Source: Fodinibius saliphilus (GTDB lineage: Bacteria; Bacteroidota; Rhodothermia; Balneolales; Balneolaceae). From it: a DNA stretch of 64,000 nt. Where the stretch lies: positions 1 to 64,000 of the forward strand of contig NZ_VAWF01000005.1 of the NCBI RefSeq assembly GCF_005869845.1, read 5' to 3'. A program made the position numbers and the translations under genes. The notes under the pieces were generated by a model, which ran no database searches, was not told where the DNA came from, and worked only from the letters and a program-made list of their open reading frames with translations. Each line of letters starts with the position of its first letter. The stretch's first letter is position 1. Shown in pieces: positions 18,712-27,979 of the stretch.

Positions 18712-18880
18712 GCATCCAGCGCACTTTACCACCGACTACCCATGAACATTACAGGTAAAGTGTTCGCACTAGAAAGGTATTCTAAATCAACTTATAGGTT
18801 GTAACAGGAGTGCAATCCCCTCGGAGCTTATGTTTGACATCTGTTACCTGCCAGTTTTTATAAAAGCTTTTAAAATAACA
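18712..18880. other. Noncoding spacer before the tRNA-Ser region
   Basis: About 170 bp of spacer between the membrane protein gene and the tRNA terminator. It holds no convincing frame. A small inverted repeat, CAACttataggTTG, near 18789 is the only structure seen and is too short to name. Confidence 0.4.
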
Positions 18881-18924
18881 AAGACTTCGCTTAACAAGCA
18901 TAGATACTTGCTCAACGAAGCCTT
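18881..18924 (-). terminator. Hairpin downstream of tRNA-Ser, likely terminator
   Basis: Read on the minus strand, AAGGCTTCG pairs with CGAAGTCTT around an internal loop and a CAAG/CTTG inner stem, followed by a T-rich run (TTTGTTATTTT). It begins 13 bp after the 3' end of the tRNA gene. Confidence 0.55.
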
Positions 18925-18936
18925 GGCGTAGTTATG

Positions 18937-19025
18937 CGGAGAGAGAGGGATTCGAACCCTCGATACCCCATTGGGGGTATACTCCCTTAGCAGGGGAGCG
19001 CTTTCGACCACTCAGCCACCTCTCC
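18937..19025 (-). tRNA. tRNA-Ser (anticodon GCU)
   Basis: The minus strand folds into a complete class II tRNA of 89 nt. The acceptor GGAGAGG pairs with TCTCTCC (one G-U), the D arm contains GGCTGAGTGGTCGAAAGC, the anticodon stem CTCCC/GGGAG presents GCT, a long variable arm (TATACCCC/GGGGTAT) follows, and the T arm is GAGGG-TTCGAAT-CCCTC. The long variable arm is diagnostic for serine. The discriminator base is G and CCA is not encoded (the genome reads CAT), so the end must be added by CCA transferase. It reads AGC and AGU codons. Confidence 0.97.
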
Positions 19026-19094
19026 GAGTGAAGTCGCAAATATAAGCTGCTTTATCTTCCTTATCAATAAAAAAGTGAATATTTATCTATTTTC

Positions 19095-19655
19095 TTATCC
19101 TTCCTCATCAAGGATATATATCTGGGCCAAGTTTCTGCCTTCCTGCGCATAATCTAACCCATAGCCCAATACAAAAAGAGTTGGTATTTTAAAACCAACA
19201 TAATCTAGCTGAACATCGTGATGAGTGGCTTCGGTTTTATGGAGTAATGTAACCGTAGCAATGGATTCGGGATTTTTCTTTTCAAGTTTATCAACCAAAT
19301 AGTTCATCGAAAGACCAGTATCCACAATATCTTCTACTAGAATCACATTACGTCCTTCAATATTTGCGTCAATATCCTTAAGGTCTGTCACCTCTCCCGA
19401 TGATACTTTTTCGTCACCATAACTACTAAGCTTTAAAAAATCGACCTCACAGGGAATCTCTACTGATCGCATCAGATCAGATAAGAAAATATATGCACCA
19501 TTTAGAACTCCAATAAAAATTGGATTTTGGCCTTTATACTTTTCGGCCAGCTCTTCCCCCAGTTCGGCAACGCGCGTTTCAAGTTCCTCCTGTGTAAGAT
19601 AAATACTGAAAGTTTCGCCGTTGCATTGAACCGTTTCGGGCTTATATAGAGACAT
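19095..19655 (-). CDS. hpt: Hypoxanthine phosphoribosyltransferase
   Basis: This 186-residue purine-salvage enzyme makes IMP (and usually GMP) from hypoxanthine or guanine and PRPP. It has the PRPP-binding motif VILVEDIVDTGLSM (about 106-119), a GVLNGAYIFLSDLMR substrate loop, and DYVGFKIPTLFVLGYGLDYAQEGRNL near the end. The start lies 5 bp after the tilS stop, so it is the last gene of the ptsH-ptsI-PGI/PMI-birA-tilS-hpt operon. The tilS-hpt adjacency is also common in Firmicutes, which supports both assignments. Confidence 0.96.
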   Translation of the reverse strand: MSLYKPETVQCNGETFSIYLTQEELETRVAELGEELAEKYKGQNPIFIGVLNGAYIFLSDLMRSVEIPCEVDFLKLSSYGDEKVSSGEVTDLKDIDANIEGRNVILVEDIVDTGLSMNYLVDKLEKKNPESIATVTLLHKTEATHHDVQLDYVGFKIPTLFVLGYGLDYAQEGRNLAQIYILDEEG

Positions 19656-19660
19656 GAATA

Positions 19661-21049
19661 CTACGTTCTATTTGTTATTAAGAGGCATTCCTTCGTATCA
19701 GCATCACATTTAAACTGTTCCGAAATAGTGCCTGTTACTGATTGCTTTTTAATTGGCGTAAAGATAATAGCACAGATGGTTTCTTCAAAAGATTCAATAA
19801 CAACTGTCTTTTCCTTCTGTGAGGCCCTTACTTTTCGGTTCGTCAAATGATCTGCTACCTTTTGATGTCCTTCCATTCCCAGCGGTTGTATAACATCTCC
19901 CGCTTGCCAACTACGAATCGTTATTGGCCATTGTATTTTATCAGCATCCAAATACAAACCCTTTTTAAAACCAGGATCTATTTCTTCAATCAACTGAAGA
20001 GAAAAGTTTTTATTCCTGACTCTTCCGTCTGTTAGCGCATCCTTTTGTATAACAATAGGCTTGAAATCTTCCTTATCAGACCCAGTTAATACATAATAAT
20101 CACGATCTCGGATAATAGAATAGCTAGGGGTGAACTCAACCCTTTTGCCTGTTTGCAAGGATACAAGGTTTTCTATCCTCTTTAAATTTTTCCGTGATAC
20201 CTGTAAACTCGAATCTTTCTTCTTCAGGAGGAACAAAATTACTGCTTTCTGAAGTCCCAAAGCCAAGGAGTGGAAATCTTCTCGCTTAATTCCTTTGCTA
20301 TTGGTGACTCTGTCAGCGATCCAGGCAATAGAATCTGAATAATTTTCTGCCTGCTCGCGTATTCGTAATACATTCTTCTTCCAGCCCGGGAAAAATTCTT
20401 CTAATTTTCTAAGCCATTCATTTCGAAGAAGGTTACGAGCAAAATCTGTATCTAAATTAGATGCATCAGTGCGAAAAGGTACACAGCGACTATTAGCATA
20501 CTCCTCAATCTGCTTTCGGGAAAAATCCAATAATGGACGGAACAGCTTGCCATCCCACTTTCCCATACCAATCCAGCTGCCTAAACCGGCTCCGCGAAAA
20601 ATCTTTTGTAAGATTGTTTCTACTTGGTCGTCTTCGTGATGAGCTACAGCAATGCCATCCGCATTATATTCGTGACACAACCCTTCAAATACCTGATATC
20701 GTAATTGACGTGCCCATTGTTGAAAATTCTCTCCCTCTGCATTTACCGGATCAACCTCGACAGTTTGGCAATCATATCCCCATTCAAAGGCCATCTGCTC
20801 AACCAGTTCAGCATCTTTATCAGATTCTTTGCCTCTCTTTTGATAATTGACATGAGCAACAAGCCCCTTAACCCCTAACCTTTTCAATATATAAAGCAAG
20901 CACATAGAGTCCACCCCACCGCTGACCGCTACGATAAAAAACGGAAGTTTGTCTTTATCAAAGTAACGTGCAATCTGGGTTTCAACCTTCTTTTCAATCA
21001 GTAATAAGTCGGATCTGTTCATAAGAAAATGATTCAATTCCACCGTCAT
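19661..21049 (-). CDS. tilS: tRNA(Ile)-lysidine synthetase
   Basis: This 462-residue enzyme (453 if the second ATG at 21022 is used) converts the wobble cytidine of the CAU-anticodon tRNA-Ile to lysidine, so that it reads AUA. The ATP-pyrophosphatase motif SGGVDSMCLLYILKR (about 44-58) is clear, followed by AHHEDDQVETILQKIFRGAGL and later RPLLDFSRKQI. The C-terminal substrate-binding domain (about 370-450) contains ITIRSWQAGDVIQPLGMEGHQK and the KVRASQKEK stretch. The 5' end overlaps birA by up to 56 bp, which suggests translational coupling. Confidence 0.95.
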   Translation of the reverse strand: MTVELNHFLMNRSDLLLIEKKVETQIARYFDKDKLPFFIVAVSGGVDSMCLLYILKRLGVKGLVAHVNYQKRGKESDKDAELVEQMAFEWGYDCQTVEVDPVNAEGENFQQWARQLRYQVFEGLCHEYNADGIAVAHHEDDQVETILQKIFRGAGLGSWIGMGKWDGKLFRPLLDFSRKQIEEYANSRCVPFRTDASNLDTDFARNLLRNEWLRKLEEFFPGWKKNVLRIREQAENYSDSIAWIADRVTNSKGIKREDFHSLALGLQKAVILFLLKKKDSSLQVSRKNLKRIENLVSLQTGKRVEFTPSYSIIRDRDYYVLTGSDKEDFKPIVIQKDALTDGRVRNKNFSLQLIEEIDPGFKKGLYLDADKIQWPITIRSWQAGDVIQPLGMEGHQKVADHLTNRKVRASQKEKTVVIESFEETICAIIFTPIKKQSVTGTISEQFKCDADTKECLLITNRT

Positions 21050-21785
21050 GGTTTAGCATAAGAAGCTGGCCTTTTTCATTGATTCCCAGCATCTTGAAGG
21101 TATCCCCTAGTATCTCTCCATTAACCTGCAAGCCAACCCACTGACCATAACCTAAAATATTTCTGTTAATTCCTTTTATAAGAGCCCGGTGCTGACGCTG
21201 CCACAAGTTATATTTATACTCTATGCGACGAAGAAGCTGACTCAAAAACTGTTCTCGTTCAATCGTAGTATCAATTTCAAGTTTTACGGATGTAGCCTCA
21301 TCAAGATCTGGCGGGAAAGAGGTCTGATTTACATTTATACCGATACCTATCACTAAACGATCCAGTTTATTACCGGCAAACATAGTTTCTGTAAGTAACC
21401 CGGCCACTTTTTTTTCATTTAGCAATACATCGTTAGGCCACTTAATACAAAGCTTGAAATCGTCGTCAAATTCTTCAAGCTGATCTACAATAGCTAATGC
21501 ACAGGCTAATGTAAGCACATGAAAACGCTCTTTTGCCTGTGGTTTAAAAGCCAAAGAAAATGTTAAATTTTTCCTCGACTCTGATTCCCATTTACGTTCA
21601 TACTGCCCACGCCCTTGGGTTTGATGATCTGTAAGACACAGCATGCCATGATCTACCTTGGAGTGTGGAAGTGACTTGAGGTAAGAATTTGTTGATTCCA
21701 GCTCTTCAACAAATAATGAACTTTGACCCATCCACTGTGTCGAAAGCTCTTTTTGAAAGTAAGAAATATCAAACTTAGTACTCAA
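20994..21785 (-). CDS. birA: Biotin--[acetyl-CoA-carboxylase] ligase
   Basis: This 263-residue enzyme activates biotin as biotinyl-AMP and attaches it to carboxylase carrier proteins. The substrate-entry segment ESTNSYLKSL, the nucleotide/biotin loop TQGRGQYERKWESE (about 54-67), and KWPNDVLLNEKKVAGLLTE (about 119-137) are all present. The short C-terminal SH3-like domain is visible (GQWVGLQVNGEILGDTFKML). There is no N-terminal helix-turn-helix, so it is the monofunctional, non-repressor form. It overlaps tilS at its 3' end and follows PGI/PMI by 29 bp. Confidence 0.95.
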   Translation of the reverse strand: MSTKFDISYFQKELSTQWMGQSSLFVEELESTNSYLKSLPHSKVDHGMLCLTDHQTQGRGQYERKWESESRKNLTFSLAFKPQAKERFHVLTLACALAIVDQLEEFDDDFKLCIKWPNDVLLNEKKVAGLLTETMFAGNKLDRLVIGIGINVNQTSFPPDLDEATSVKLEIDTTIEREQFLSQLLRRIEYKYNLWQRQHRALIKGINRNILGYGQWVGLQVNGEILGDTFKMLGINEKGQLLMLNHDGGIESFSYEQIRLITD

Positions 21786-21814
21786 AATTAGTTATGATAA
21801 GTACGTTATAGGTA

Positions 21815-22858
21815 TTACGCTTCTGACAGTTTTCTTTTTAATAGATCAATTTTTGTCACAGGTGTAGGATCAATATTACCAAGCATAGCCAAATAGAAAC
21901 TAGTCCAATCGGCCATCTGGACAAGTGAAACCATTCTACTGAGATGGTTAGGACCGCGCGAATTTATAATATGCAATGATGCAGTTTGATCTTCAATAAG
22001 TTCTTGCACTATATCCATTCTTCGCTGTACGCGGGGGCTATCACTTTTATCCTTTAGCATAATCACTGAAAGGCGTCCGGTCAGATGAACGACCTGTTCC
22101 CAACCCACAATTTCGTTGTGCGTCATTTCTGGTAATGTATTGCTATAAGCCAACGTTTTGGCATTCTGCTGAAACTGATTCTGCCACCAAAGGCTTACCG
22201 GCTGTAATGTTACGGCGTCAGAATAAAATATTGGTAAGGTATCCTTAATATCATGGGCCAGGTTTAGCGCTTCATTATCCTCGGGATTGGAATACAGCTC
22301 ATTCTGATCCGACAAAAAATGCTGCGTCTCATTCAATATCTTCTCTCCTTCCTTTATCACATCTAAATACTGCATTATGCGATACAGGGGAATAAAAATA
22401 TATCCTATGGCCGTACGTGATTCCATCCCCCCGGGCAGCTTAATATAATCGATATTTTCCTTGGCAGCTTTTAACATCAACTCACCGCCTGATGTAACTA
22501 TTATTGATTGCGCCCCTTTATCACGTGCTGCTACCAAACCAGTCAGTGTTTCCTCTGTATTACCCGAAAAACTGCTGGCCACAACTAACGTATTTTCATC
22601 CACCCAACCTGGAATCTTGTAATGACGAGTTATTTCAATCGGATAAGGGCACTCCTCATAAAGGTATGCCTGAATCAACTCTCCCCCTGATGCTGATCCC
22701 CCCATCCCAACGAAACAGATTTTGTTAATACGCTCTTTATCAATAGTAAAATCAATGTCGGAAGTTAAATCTGTAGCTTCCTGCCATTGGTTGGGAAAGG
22801 TAACCAGCTTTTGCCACATATCTTGGCTATCTAGCGACTGGATATGCTTTTTATCCAT
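21815..22858 (-). CDS. Bifunctional phosphoglucose/phosphomannose isomerase
   Basis: This 347-residue SIS-fold sugar isomerase interconverts fructose 6-phosphate with glucose 6-phosphate or mannose 6-phosphate. The sugar-phosphate loop FVGMGGSASGGELIQAYL (about 50-67) and the SSFSGNTEETLTG motif (about 95-107) match the PGI/PMI family rather than classical Pgi; EMTHNEIVGW near 244 is also typical. It sits directly after ptsI (19 bp) and before birA in a six-gene operon. Sugar-phosphate supply for the glycan genes downstream is plausible. Confidence 0.92.
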   Translation of the reverse strand: MDKKHIQSLDSQDMWQKLVTFPNQWQEATDLTSDIDFTIDKERINKICFVGMGGSASGGELIQAYLYEECPYPIEITRHYKIPGWVDENTLVVASSFSGNTEETLTGLVAARDKGAQSIIVTSGGELMLKAAKENIDYIKLPGGMESRTAIGYIFIPLYRIMQYLDVIKEGEKILNETQHFLSDQNELYSNPEDNEALNLAHDIKDTLPIFYSDAVTLQPVSLWWQNQFQQNAKTLAYSNTLPEMTHNEIVGWEQVVHLTGRLSVIMLKDKSDSPRVQRRMDIVQELIEDQTASLHIINSRGPNHLSRMVSLVQMADWTSFYLAMLGNIDPTPVTKIDLLKRKLSEA

Positions 22859-22877
22859 ATACTCTGAATATCTCTTT

Positions 22878-24593
22878 TTATATATTGTTCCAATTAGAAA
22901 ATAAATCGTTTACTTGCTCAATCGTCTCGGTTTGTAAAACTTTATGGGTCAGTTCAGTCAGCTCTGATGATTTATGGGTACAAAGAGCCTTTTTTACAGC
23001 AGGCAATGCTGTTGCGTTCATACTCAGATCTTTAATTCCCATTCCCACCAAGCAACAAGCTGATACAGGGTCAGAAGCCAGCTCGCCACAAACGCTCAGA
23101 GGAACACCTTCTTTTTTTGCAGCCTGTGATACATTTTTAATAAGCTGCCAAATGGCCGGATGACGCTGATCATATAATGTAGAAATTCGTTCATTACCCC
23201 GATCTACTGCTAATAGATATTGAGTTAAATCATTGGTACCAATACTCATAAAATCAACATGTTGAGCAAACAGCGTTGCTTGCAATGCCACATTAGGCAC
23301 TTCTACCATAATACCGAGCTGGATACTTTCGTCAACTTTTATACCGTCCTGGCGAAGTTTCTCCTGTGCAGAACCCAACAGAGTACGAACTTTATGAATA
23401 TGCTCTAATGTTGAAACCATGGGTATTAAGATGCGAACCCGCCCTTTGAAATCAGCAGCTGCCTTGCAAATTGCTGTAAGTTGTTGCTCAAGTAAATCTT
23501 GTTGATCCAACAACATACGAATGCCACGCCATCCCAGAAAAGGATTTTGTTCTACACTGTTATTGTCAAGTATCTTATCGCCCCCGGCATCAAAAAGTCT
23601 AATAACTACAGGCTGAGGAGCAGTATCTGCTAATATTTTTGTATAAAATGATAATTGCTCTTCAACATCTTTGAAATTTTGTTTTCGCAAATAGATAGAC
23701 TCTGTACGAAGTAACCCTACGCCCTCAGCGCAATATTTTTTTGCGGCTTCCAGTTCCTCAACAAATTCAATATTTGCTCGCAGTGAAAAAGAGACTCCAT
23801 CTTTTGTTTTATTGGGACTTTGACATATATCTTTGGCTTCACTAATCACTTTACGGTACTTATCGATCTGTTCATGGTACTTTTTACGTGTCTTTTCGTC
23901 CGGTTTTACAATAACCTTTCCCAATCTCCCATCAACGATAAGTTGGGTATCGTCAGTAATGTGTGAGGTTCCTTCTTGGGTTCCCAACACTGTTGGTAAC
24001 TCCATAGAACGAGCTATGATCGCAGCATGTGAGCTCACACCTCCTCTATCCATGACAATACCTTTCGCCCCTTGGTCGGCAAACCCAATAACCTCACGGG
24101 GGCTCAACTCGTTCGCAACAATTATAGCCCCATCAGCCACATCATGAAGATCATAGTTATGCAGAACCTGGATTAACCGATCCCTGATATCAGTAATATC
24201 TACTGAGCGGTCTTCAGCCTTATTTTGTTTGAGAATACGCAAGTAAGTTTCAAAAACGGAATCAACAGCGGCATCAGCTGTTAAATTTTTATCTATTATT
24301 TTTTGCTTGACCTGTTTATTCAGCTCAGGATCTTTAATAACCTCGATCTGCATACGAACAAGTTCAGCGGTACTCTCTTCATCCTGTTCATCTAAAATTT
24401 GGGTGAGTTCTTCTTCAACTTTTGTGCGCGCCTGCTGAAATTCATCCAGCTGGTGCTGGATCTGTCCATCAGACACAAATGCCTCTGATACTGACGGAAG
24501 ACGACGCTTATAAATACTTGCATTACCAATAACAATGCCCGGTGCTCCCGGCACGCCAGACAAAATCATATCGCCGTCTTTTTTACTGTTCAT
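22878..24593 (-). CDS. ptsI: PTS Enzyme I (phosphoenolpyruvate-protein phosphotransferase)
   Basis: This 571-residue enzyme transfers phosphate from PEP to HPr. The open frame extends to 24620, but the ATG at 24593 is chosen because it overlaps the ptsH stop by 11 bp and puts the active-site histidine (GGVSSHAAIIARS) at residue 189, the E. coli position. Domains are the HPr-binding helical domain (about 35-150), the swivelling phosphohistidine domain and the C-terminal PEP-binding barrel (RTESIYL, GWRGIRMLL, VPLSVCGELASDP). There is no GAF domain, so it is Enzyme I rather than PtsP. No sugar-specific EIIB or EIIC lies in the window, which suggests a regulatory role. Confidence 0.95.
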   Translation of the reverse strand: MNSKKDGDMILSGVPGAPGIVIGNASIYKRRLPSVSEAFVSDGQIQHQLDEFQQARTKVEEELTQILDEQDEESTAELVRMQIEVIKDPELNKQVKQKIIDKNLTADAAVDSVFETYLRILKQNKAEDRSVDITDIRDRLIQVLHNYDLHDVADGAIIVANELSPREVIGFADQGAKGIVMDRGGVSSHAAIIARSMELPTVLGTQEGTSHITDDTQLIVDGRLGKVIVKPDEKTRKKYHEQIDKYRKVISEAKDICQSPNKTKDGVSFSLRANIEFVEELEAAKKYCAEGVGLLRTESIYLRKQNFKDVEEQLSFYTKILADTAPQPVVIRLFDAGGDKILDNNSVEQNPFLGWRGIRMLLDQQDLLEQQLTAICKAAADFKGRVRILIPMVSTLEHIHKVRTLLGSAQEKLRQDGIKVDESIQLGIMVEVPNVALQATLFAQHVDFMSIGTNDLTQYLLAVDRGNERISTLYDQRHPAIWQLIKNVSQAAKKEGVPLSVCGELASDPVSACCLVGMGIKDLSMNATALPAVKKALCTHKSSELTELTHKVLQTETIEQVNDLFSNWNNI

Positions 24594-24867
24594 CGTCTTC
24601 ATACACTTCTCCAAAGCCACTGTCGATTAGTTCTATAATCGCTTCTAACGCTTCTTCCTCATCATCACCATCGACTTCGAGTTCGAGCTCAGCGCCTTTT
24701 TCTGCAGCCAGCGTCATAACGCCCAATATACTTTTCCCATTTACTTTATATCCATACATATGGATATAAAAGTCGGACTCATAATTTGAAGCCAATTTCA
24801 CCATCGCCGCTGCAGGACGAGCATGCAGTCCGGCATCATTAACAATTGTAACTTTCTTTTTTATCAT
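24583..24867 (-). CDS. ptsH: HPr phosphocarrier protein
   Basis: The frame opens at 24903, but the ATG at 24867 gives a 94-residue protein that begins MIKKKVTIVNDAGLHARPAA, places the phosphorylated histidine at residue 15 and the regulatory serine (GKSILG) at 46, exactly as in model HPr proteins. The serine region suggests control by HPr kinase if one exists elsewhere in the genome. The tail (DSGFGEVYEDDEQ) is unusually acidic. It is the first gene of the operon and overlaps ptsI by 11 bp. Phosphate flows from Enzyme I to HPr; the downstream acceptor is not obvious here. Confidence 0.95.
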   Translation of the reverse strand: MIKKKVTIVNDAGLHARPAAAMVKLASNYESDFYIHMYGYKVNGKSILGVMTLAAEKGAELELEVDGDDEEEALEAIIELIDSGFGEVYEDDEQ

Positions 24868-25069
24868 CCTGTAATATTGTGGTTTAGGGGCATAAGATGC
24901 CAATTATTGCCGTAACTATCCACAGTAGTTACTCTAAATATGCTACAGTATCGAGCCACTCCTACGCATTCAAAACATTTGTGAATGTTAGCTGCGACAA
25001 TATTGTCAACTGTTCTGCTGATTTCTTAAATTGTTGCTCATTTTGAACCATGATATAAATATTTTTTAC

Positions 25070-25357
25070 ATGTCCGTAACGAAAGAAGATGTCAATTACG
25101 TTGCAGATCTAGCGCGTCTGGAACTAACAGAAGAGGAAACCGAATCATTAACGGGGGATATGAACCAGATTCTTGATCATATTGAAACCCTTGAAGAAGT
25201 TGACACCTCCGACGTTGAACCACTGGAGCATGTTATTGAACTTGAGTACCGACTTCGTGATGACAATGCGAAAGAGCCCCTATCACACGAAGATGCCCTT
25301 AAAAATGCGCCTGATGCCGACTCAGATTATTTCCGTGTGCCCCGCGTTATTGATTAA
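25070..25357 (+). CDS. gatC: Aspartyl/glutamyl-tRNA amidotransferase subunit C
   Basis: The 95-residue frame from ATG 25070 begins MSVTKEDVNYVADLARLELT, the classic GatC N-terminus; an upstream TTG at 25031 would add 13 residues of no family relevance. GatC stabilises the GatA/GatB complex that converts misacylated Glu-tRNA-Gln or Asp-tRNA-Asn. The segment MNQILDHIETLEEVDTSDVEPLEHV and the ending SDYFRVPRVID are diagnostic. gatA and gatB are not in the window. It is divergent from ptsH and about 100 bp before the YfhO gene. Confidence 0.95.
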   Translation: MSVTKEDVNYVADLARLELTEEETESLTGDMNQILDHIETLEEVDTSDVEPLEHVIELEYRLRDDNAKEPLSHEDALKNAPDADSDYFRVPRVID

Positions 25358-25458
25358 CGGTCACTGTTCTCTATCCTAGAAGTTCTATTTGGCAACCGTT
25401 GAACTATCAATGGCAAAGTATAGTGTTCAAAAACACATTCATTTAATCATTTTCTACC

Positions 25459-27975
25459 TTGAGTAAACAAAAAGGGAAATACGATCTTAAAGAAGATTTT
25501 ATCTCACGTCTATCCGAAAAAAAACAACATTGGATAGCCTTAGCCATCCTTTTTTTGTTGCCCCTCATCTTATACTCTGCCATCTTTTTAGGGGGCAAGC
25601 AATTTTTAGGGAATGATGTATTACAATGGCGCGCCGGCTCTGAATCTGTTGTTGAACATATTGAAGAACATAATGAACATCCCCTTTGGGCTACCAATAT
25701 GTTTTCAGGCATGCCTTCCTATGTTGTTCATAACCCTTCATCACCATATAACGTTGATACTTTTATTAAAAAGATAGGAGGAGATACCCATCCCCTGCCC
25801 TATTTCTGGATATTGTTGGGTGGTGCCTACTGCTTTTTTGTGGTGATGGGCATGCGTCCTTTTTCATCAGCATTGGGGGCTACTCTTATTGGATTTACGA
25901 CATATCTGCCCATCATTATTGAAGCTGGCCACTATAGCAAGTTTATCACCTTTGCATTTATACCCTGGATGTTTGTGGGGTACTATCTGATCTCCAGGTC
26001 TGATAAAAAATGGCTTGGATTCTTTACCTTTGCTCTTGCTGTAACACTGCTGTTGCGAGGAAACCATCCCCAGGTAACCTATTACTTTTTATACCTGTTA
26101 GGATTCTGGTGGATCTATGACAGCTGGCTCTTCTATCAAAAAGCGGAAATTAAAGACTGGCTCCAGCGAACAGGTATTGCCTTTGGCAGCGGGATATTAG
26201 CCATTCTCTGTAGTATCGACCTCTATTGGAGATTATTAGAGTATGCCCAATACAGTACCCGCGGCGGTTCAACACTCGATACCTCTCAGGCCGGGGGACT
26301 ATCCCTTGAATATGCCTTTAGTTGGTCGCAGGGCGTGGGTGAACTTCTTACTTTAATAATTCCGGGTCTGTACGGTGGTTCTTCCGGTGAAGCCTACTGG
26401 GGACCAAAATCGTTCACCAGCGGCCCCCACTATTTTGGAGCTATAGCATTTGTTTTGGCCCTTATTGGACTCATCCATTATCGGAAAAAAATAAAGTATC
26501 TGTTTTTTGGGGTAGGATCGCTTACGATGCTTTTCTCACTGGGATACCATTTTCCGTTGCTCAATGAGTTTATGTTCAACTACATGCCATATTTCAATAA
26601 ATTTCGAACTCCTGAAATGTGGCTTATTGTTACGGTATTTTGCTATTCAGTACTTGCTGTATTCGGCATTGAGGCATTAATTAGCCTTGCTAAAAATGCT
26701 AAAACATCTCTCAATGATCTATTGATTCCTTTGGGAGTTGCTATCGGCATCGGTGTTATATTTACCCTCGGGAGTAGTGCATTGCTTTCTTTTGAAAAGC
26801 CAGGAGAATTCAATCAGTATGCTCAGCAGTTAGCCCAACAGAATAATGTTTCACCCGACAATCAACGGGTTCAACAGGGCGTAAGCAACTATATTAATAC
26901 CAAGCTCAAACCCAAACGTAAAGAAATTGCCAGTAATGATGCTACACGATATCTGATACTGGTACTTATTGCTGGTGGACTAATCGTGGCTTTTGTTCAA
27001 CGAAAAATAAGCAAAGGCTATCTGTTGCTTGGCCTGCTGCTGCTTACTGCCTATGACATGCTTCGTATTGATGCTCGTTATGTGAACGAAAAACGAATGG
27101 TATCAGATACTTTTGATGCCGAGCGGATGATCCAACAGCGGCAACAGCCTGTGGATACCTTCATTTTGGAAAACATTAATAGCAATGAAGGTTATCCTTA
27201 CCGCGTATTCCCCTTAATGCGAAACCCCTTCAATAATGCTATTCCCGCTTATTTTTACCCTACTATTGGTGGATATACCGGGGCGAAACTAGCTCACTAC
27301 CAAGATATGGTTGATCAGTTACTCATGAAAGGACAATCGGGAATCAACCACCCCATACTGGATATGCTTAATGTAAAGTACGTAACGGCAAAACAACGCC
27401 TTCCTTTTAACGGTTATTCCGAAGTGTATAACGAAGAGGGACAGCGTGTTTATAGAAATGAGGACGTGCTTCCTAAAGCATTCTTTGTAGACTCAATAAA
27501 AACAGTCTCAACGCCACAGCAAGCTGTTGATCTGATGCAACCCACTACTGGTTTCAATCCTGCTTCAACAGCAATTGTAGAAACAAAAAACGCTGTTACA
27601 GCATCTGAGGATACTACATCATCTGTTGCTGTAACCTCTTACAAAGCCAATAGTATTGAGCTAAAGACTTCTACACAAGAGAAAGACTTCCTGGTTTTAA
27701 GTGAAGTCTTTTATCCAGCAGGATGGACAGCAACTATCGATGGCGAAGCTACTGAGATCTATAAAACGAATTTTATTCTTCGCGGGTTGGAGATTCCTGC
27801 TGGTAAACACACCATTAGGATGACATTTAAACCGGCCTCTAACGTTTGGGGAAGTCGTATTGCTTGGTTTGGACACATTATTCTGTGGATATCGGGGATT
27901 GGACTGCTTGTCTTCAACTTCGGTTGGATAGGAAGCAATAATGAACAGCAAGAAGACCAGAGTAGTAAAGAATAA
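25459..27975 (+). CDS. YfhO-family large membrane protein
   Basis: This 838-residue protein has about 12-13 membrane helices in its first 550 residues and a soluble C-terminal domain after helix ten. The conserved loop GNDVLQWRAGSE followed by LWATNMFSGMPSYVV (about 50-95) is the hallmark of Bacteroidota YfhO proteins, which resemble lipid-linked-sugar glycosyltransferases (GT-C fold). The soluble part ends with VLSEVFYPAGWTATIDGE and a last membrane helix. YfhO relatives are linked to glycosylation of teichoic acids or surface lipids, so it fits the glycan genes that follow. The start is a TTG at 25459; no ATG gives the same N-terminus. Confidence 0.9.
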   Translation: MSKQKGKYDLKEDFISRLSEKKQHWIALAILFLLPLILYSAIFLGGKQFLGNDVLQWRAGSESVVEHIEEHNEHPLWATNMFSGMPSYVVHNPSSPYNVDTFIKKIGGDTHPLPYFWILLGGAYCFFVVMGMRPFSSALGATLIGFTTYLPIIIEAGHYSKFITFAFIPWMFVGYYLISRSDKKWLGFFTFALAVTLLLRGNHPQVTYYFLYLLGFWWIYDSWLFYQKAEIKDWLQRTGIAFGSGILAILCSIDLYWRLLEYAQYSTRGGSTLDTSQAGGLSLEYAFSWSQGVGELLTLIIPGLYGGSSGEAYWGPKSFTSGPHYFGAIAFVLALIGLIHYRKKIKYLFFGVGSLTMLFSLGYHFPLLNEFMFNYMPYFNKFRTPEMWLIVTVFCYSVLAVFGIEALISLAKNAKTSLNDLLIPLGVAIGIGVIFTLGSSALLSFEKPGEFNQYAQQLAQQNNVSPDNQRVQQGVSNYINTKLKPKRKEIASNDATRYLILVLIAGGLIVAFVQRKISKGYLLLGLLLLTAYDMLRIDARYVNEKRMVSDTFDAERMIQQRQQPVDTFILENINSNEGYPYRVFPLMRNPFNNAIPAYFYPTIGGYTGAKLAHYQDMVDQLLMKGQSGINHPILDMLNVKYVTAKQRLPFNGYSEVYNEEGQRVYRNEDVLPKAFFVDSIKTVSTPQQAVDLMQPTTGFNPASTAIVETKNAVTASEDTTSSVAVTSYKANSIELKTSTQEKDFLVLSEVFYPAGWTATIDGEATEIYKTNFILRGLEIPAGKHTIRMTFKPASNVWGSRIAWFGHIILWISGIGLLVFNFGWIGSNNEQQEDQSSKE

Positions 27976-27979
27976 TAGT

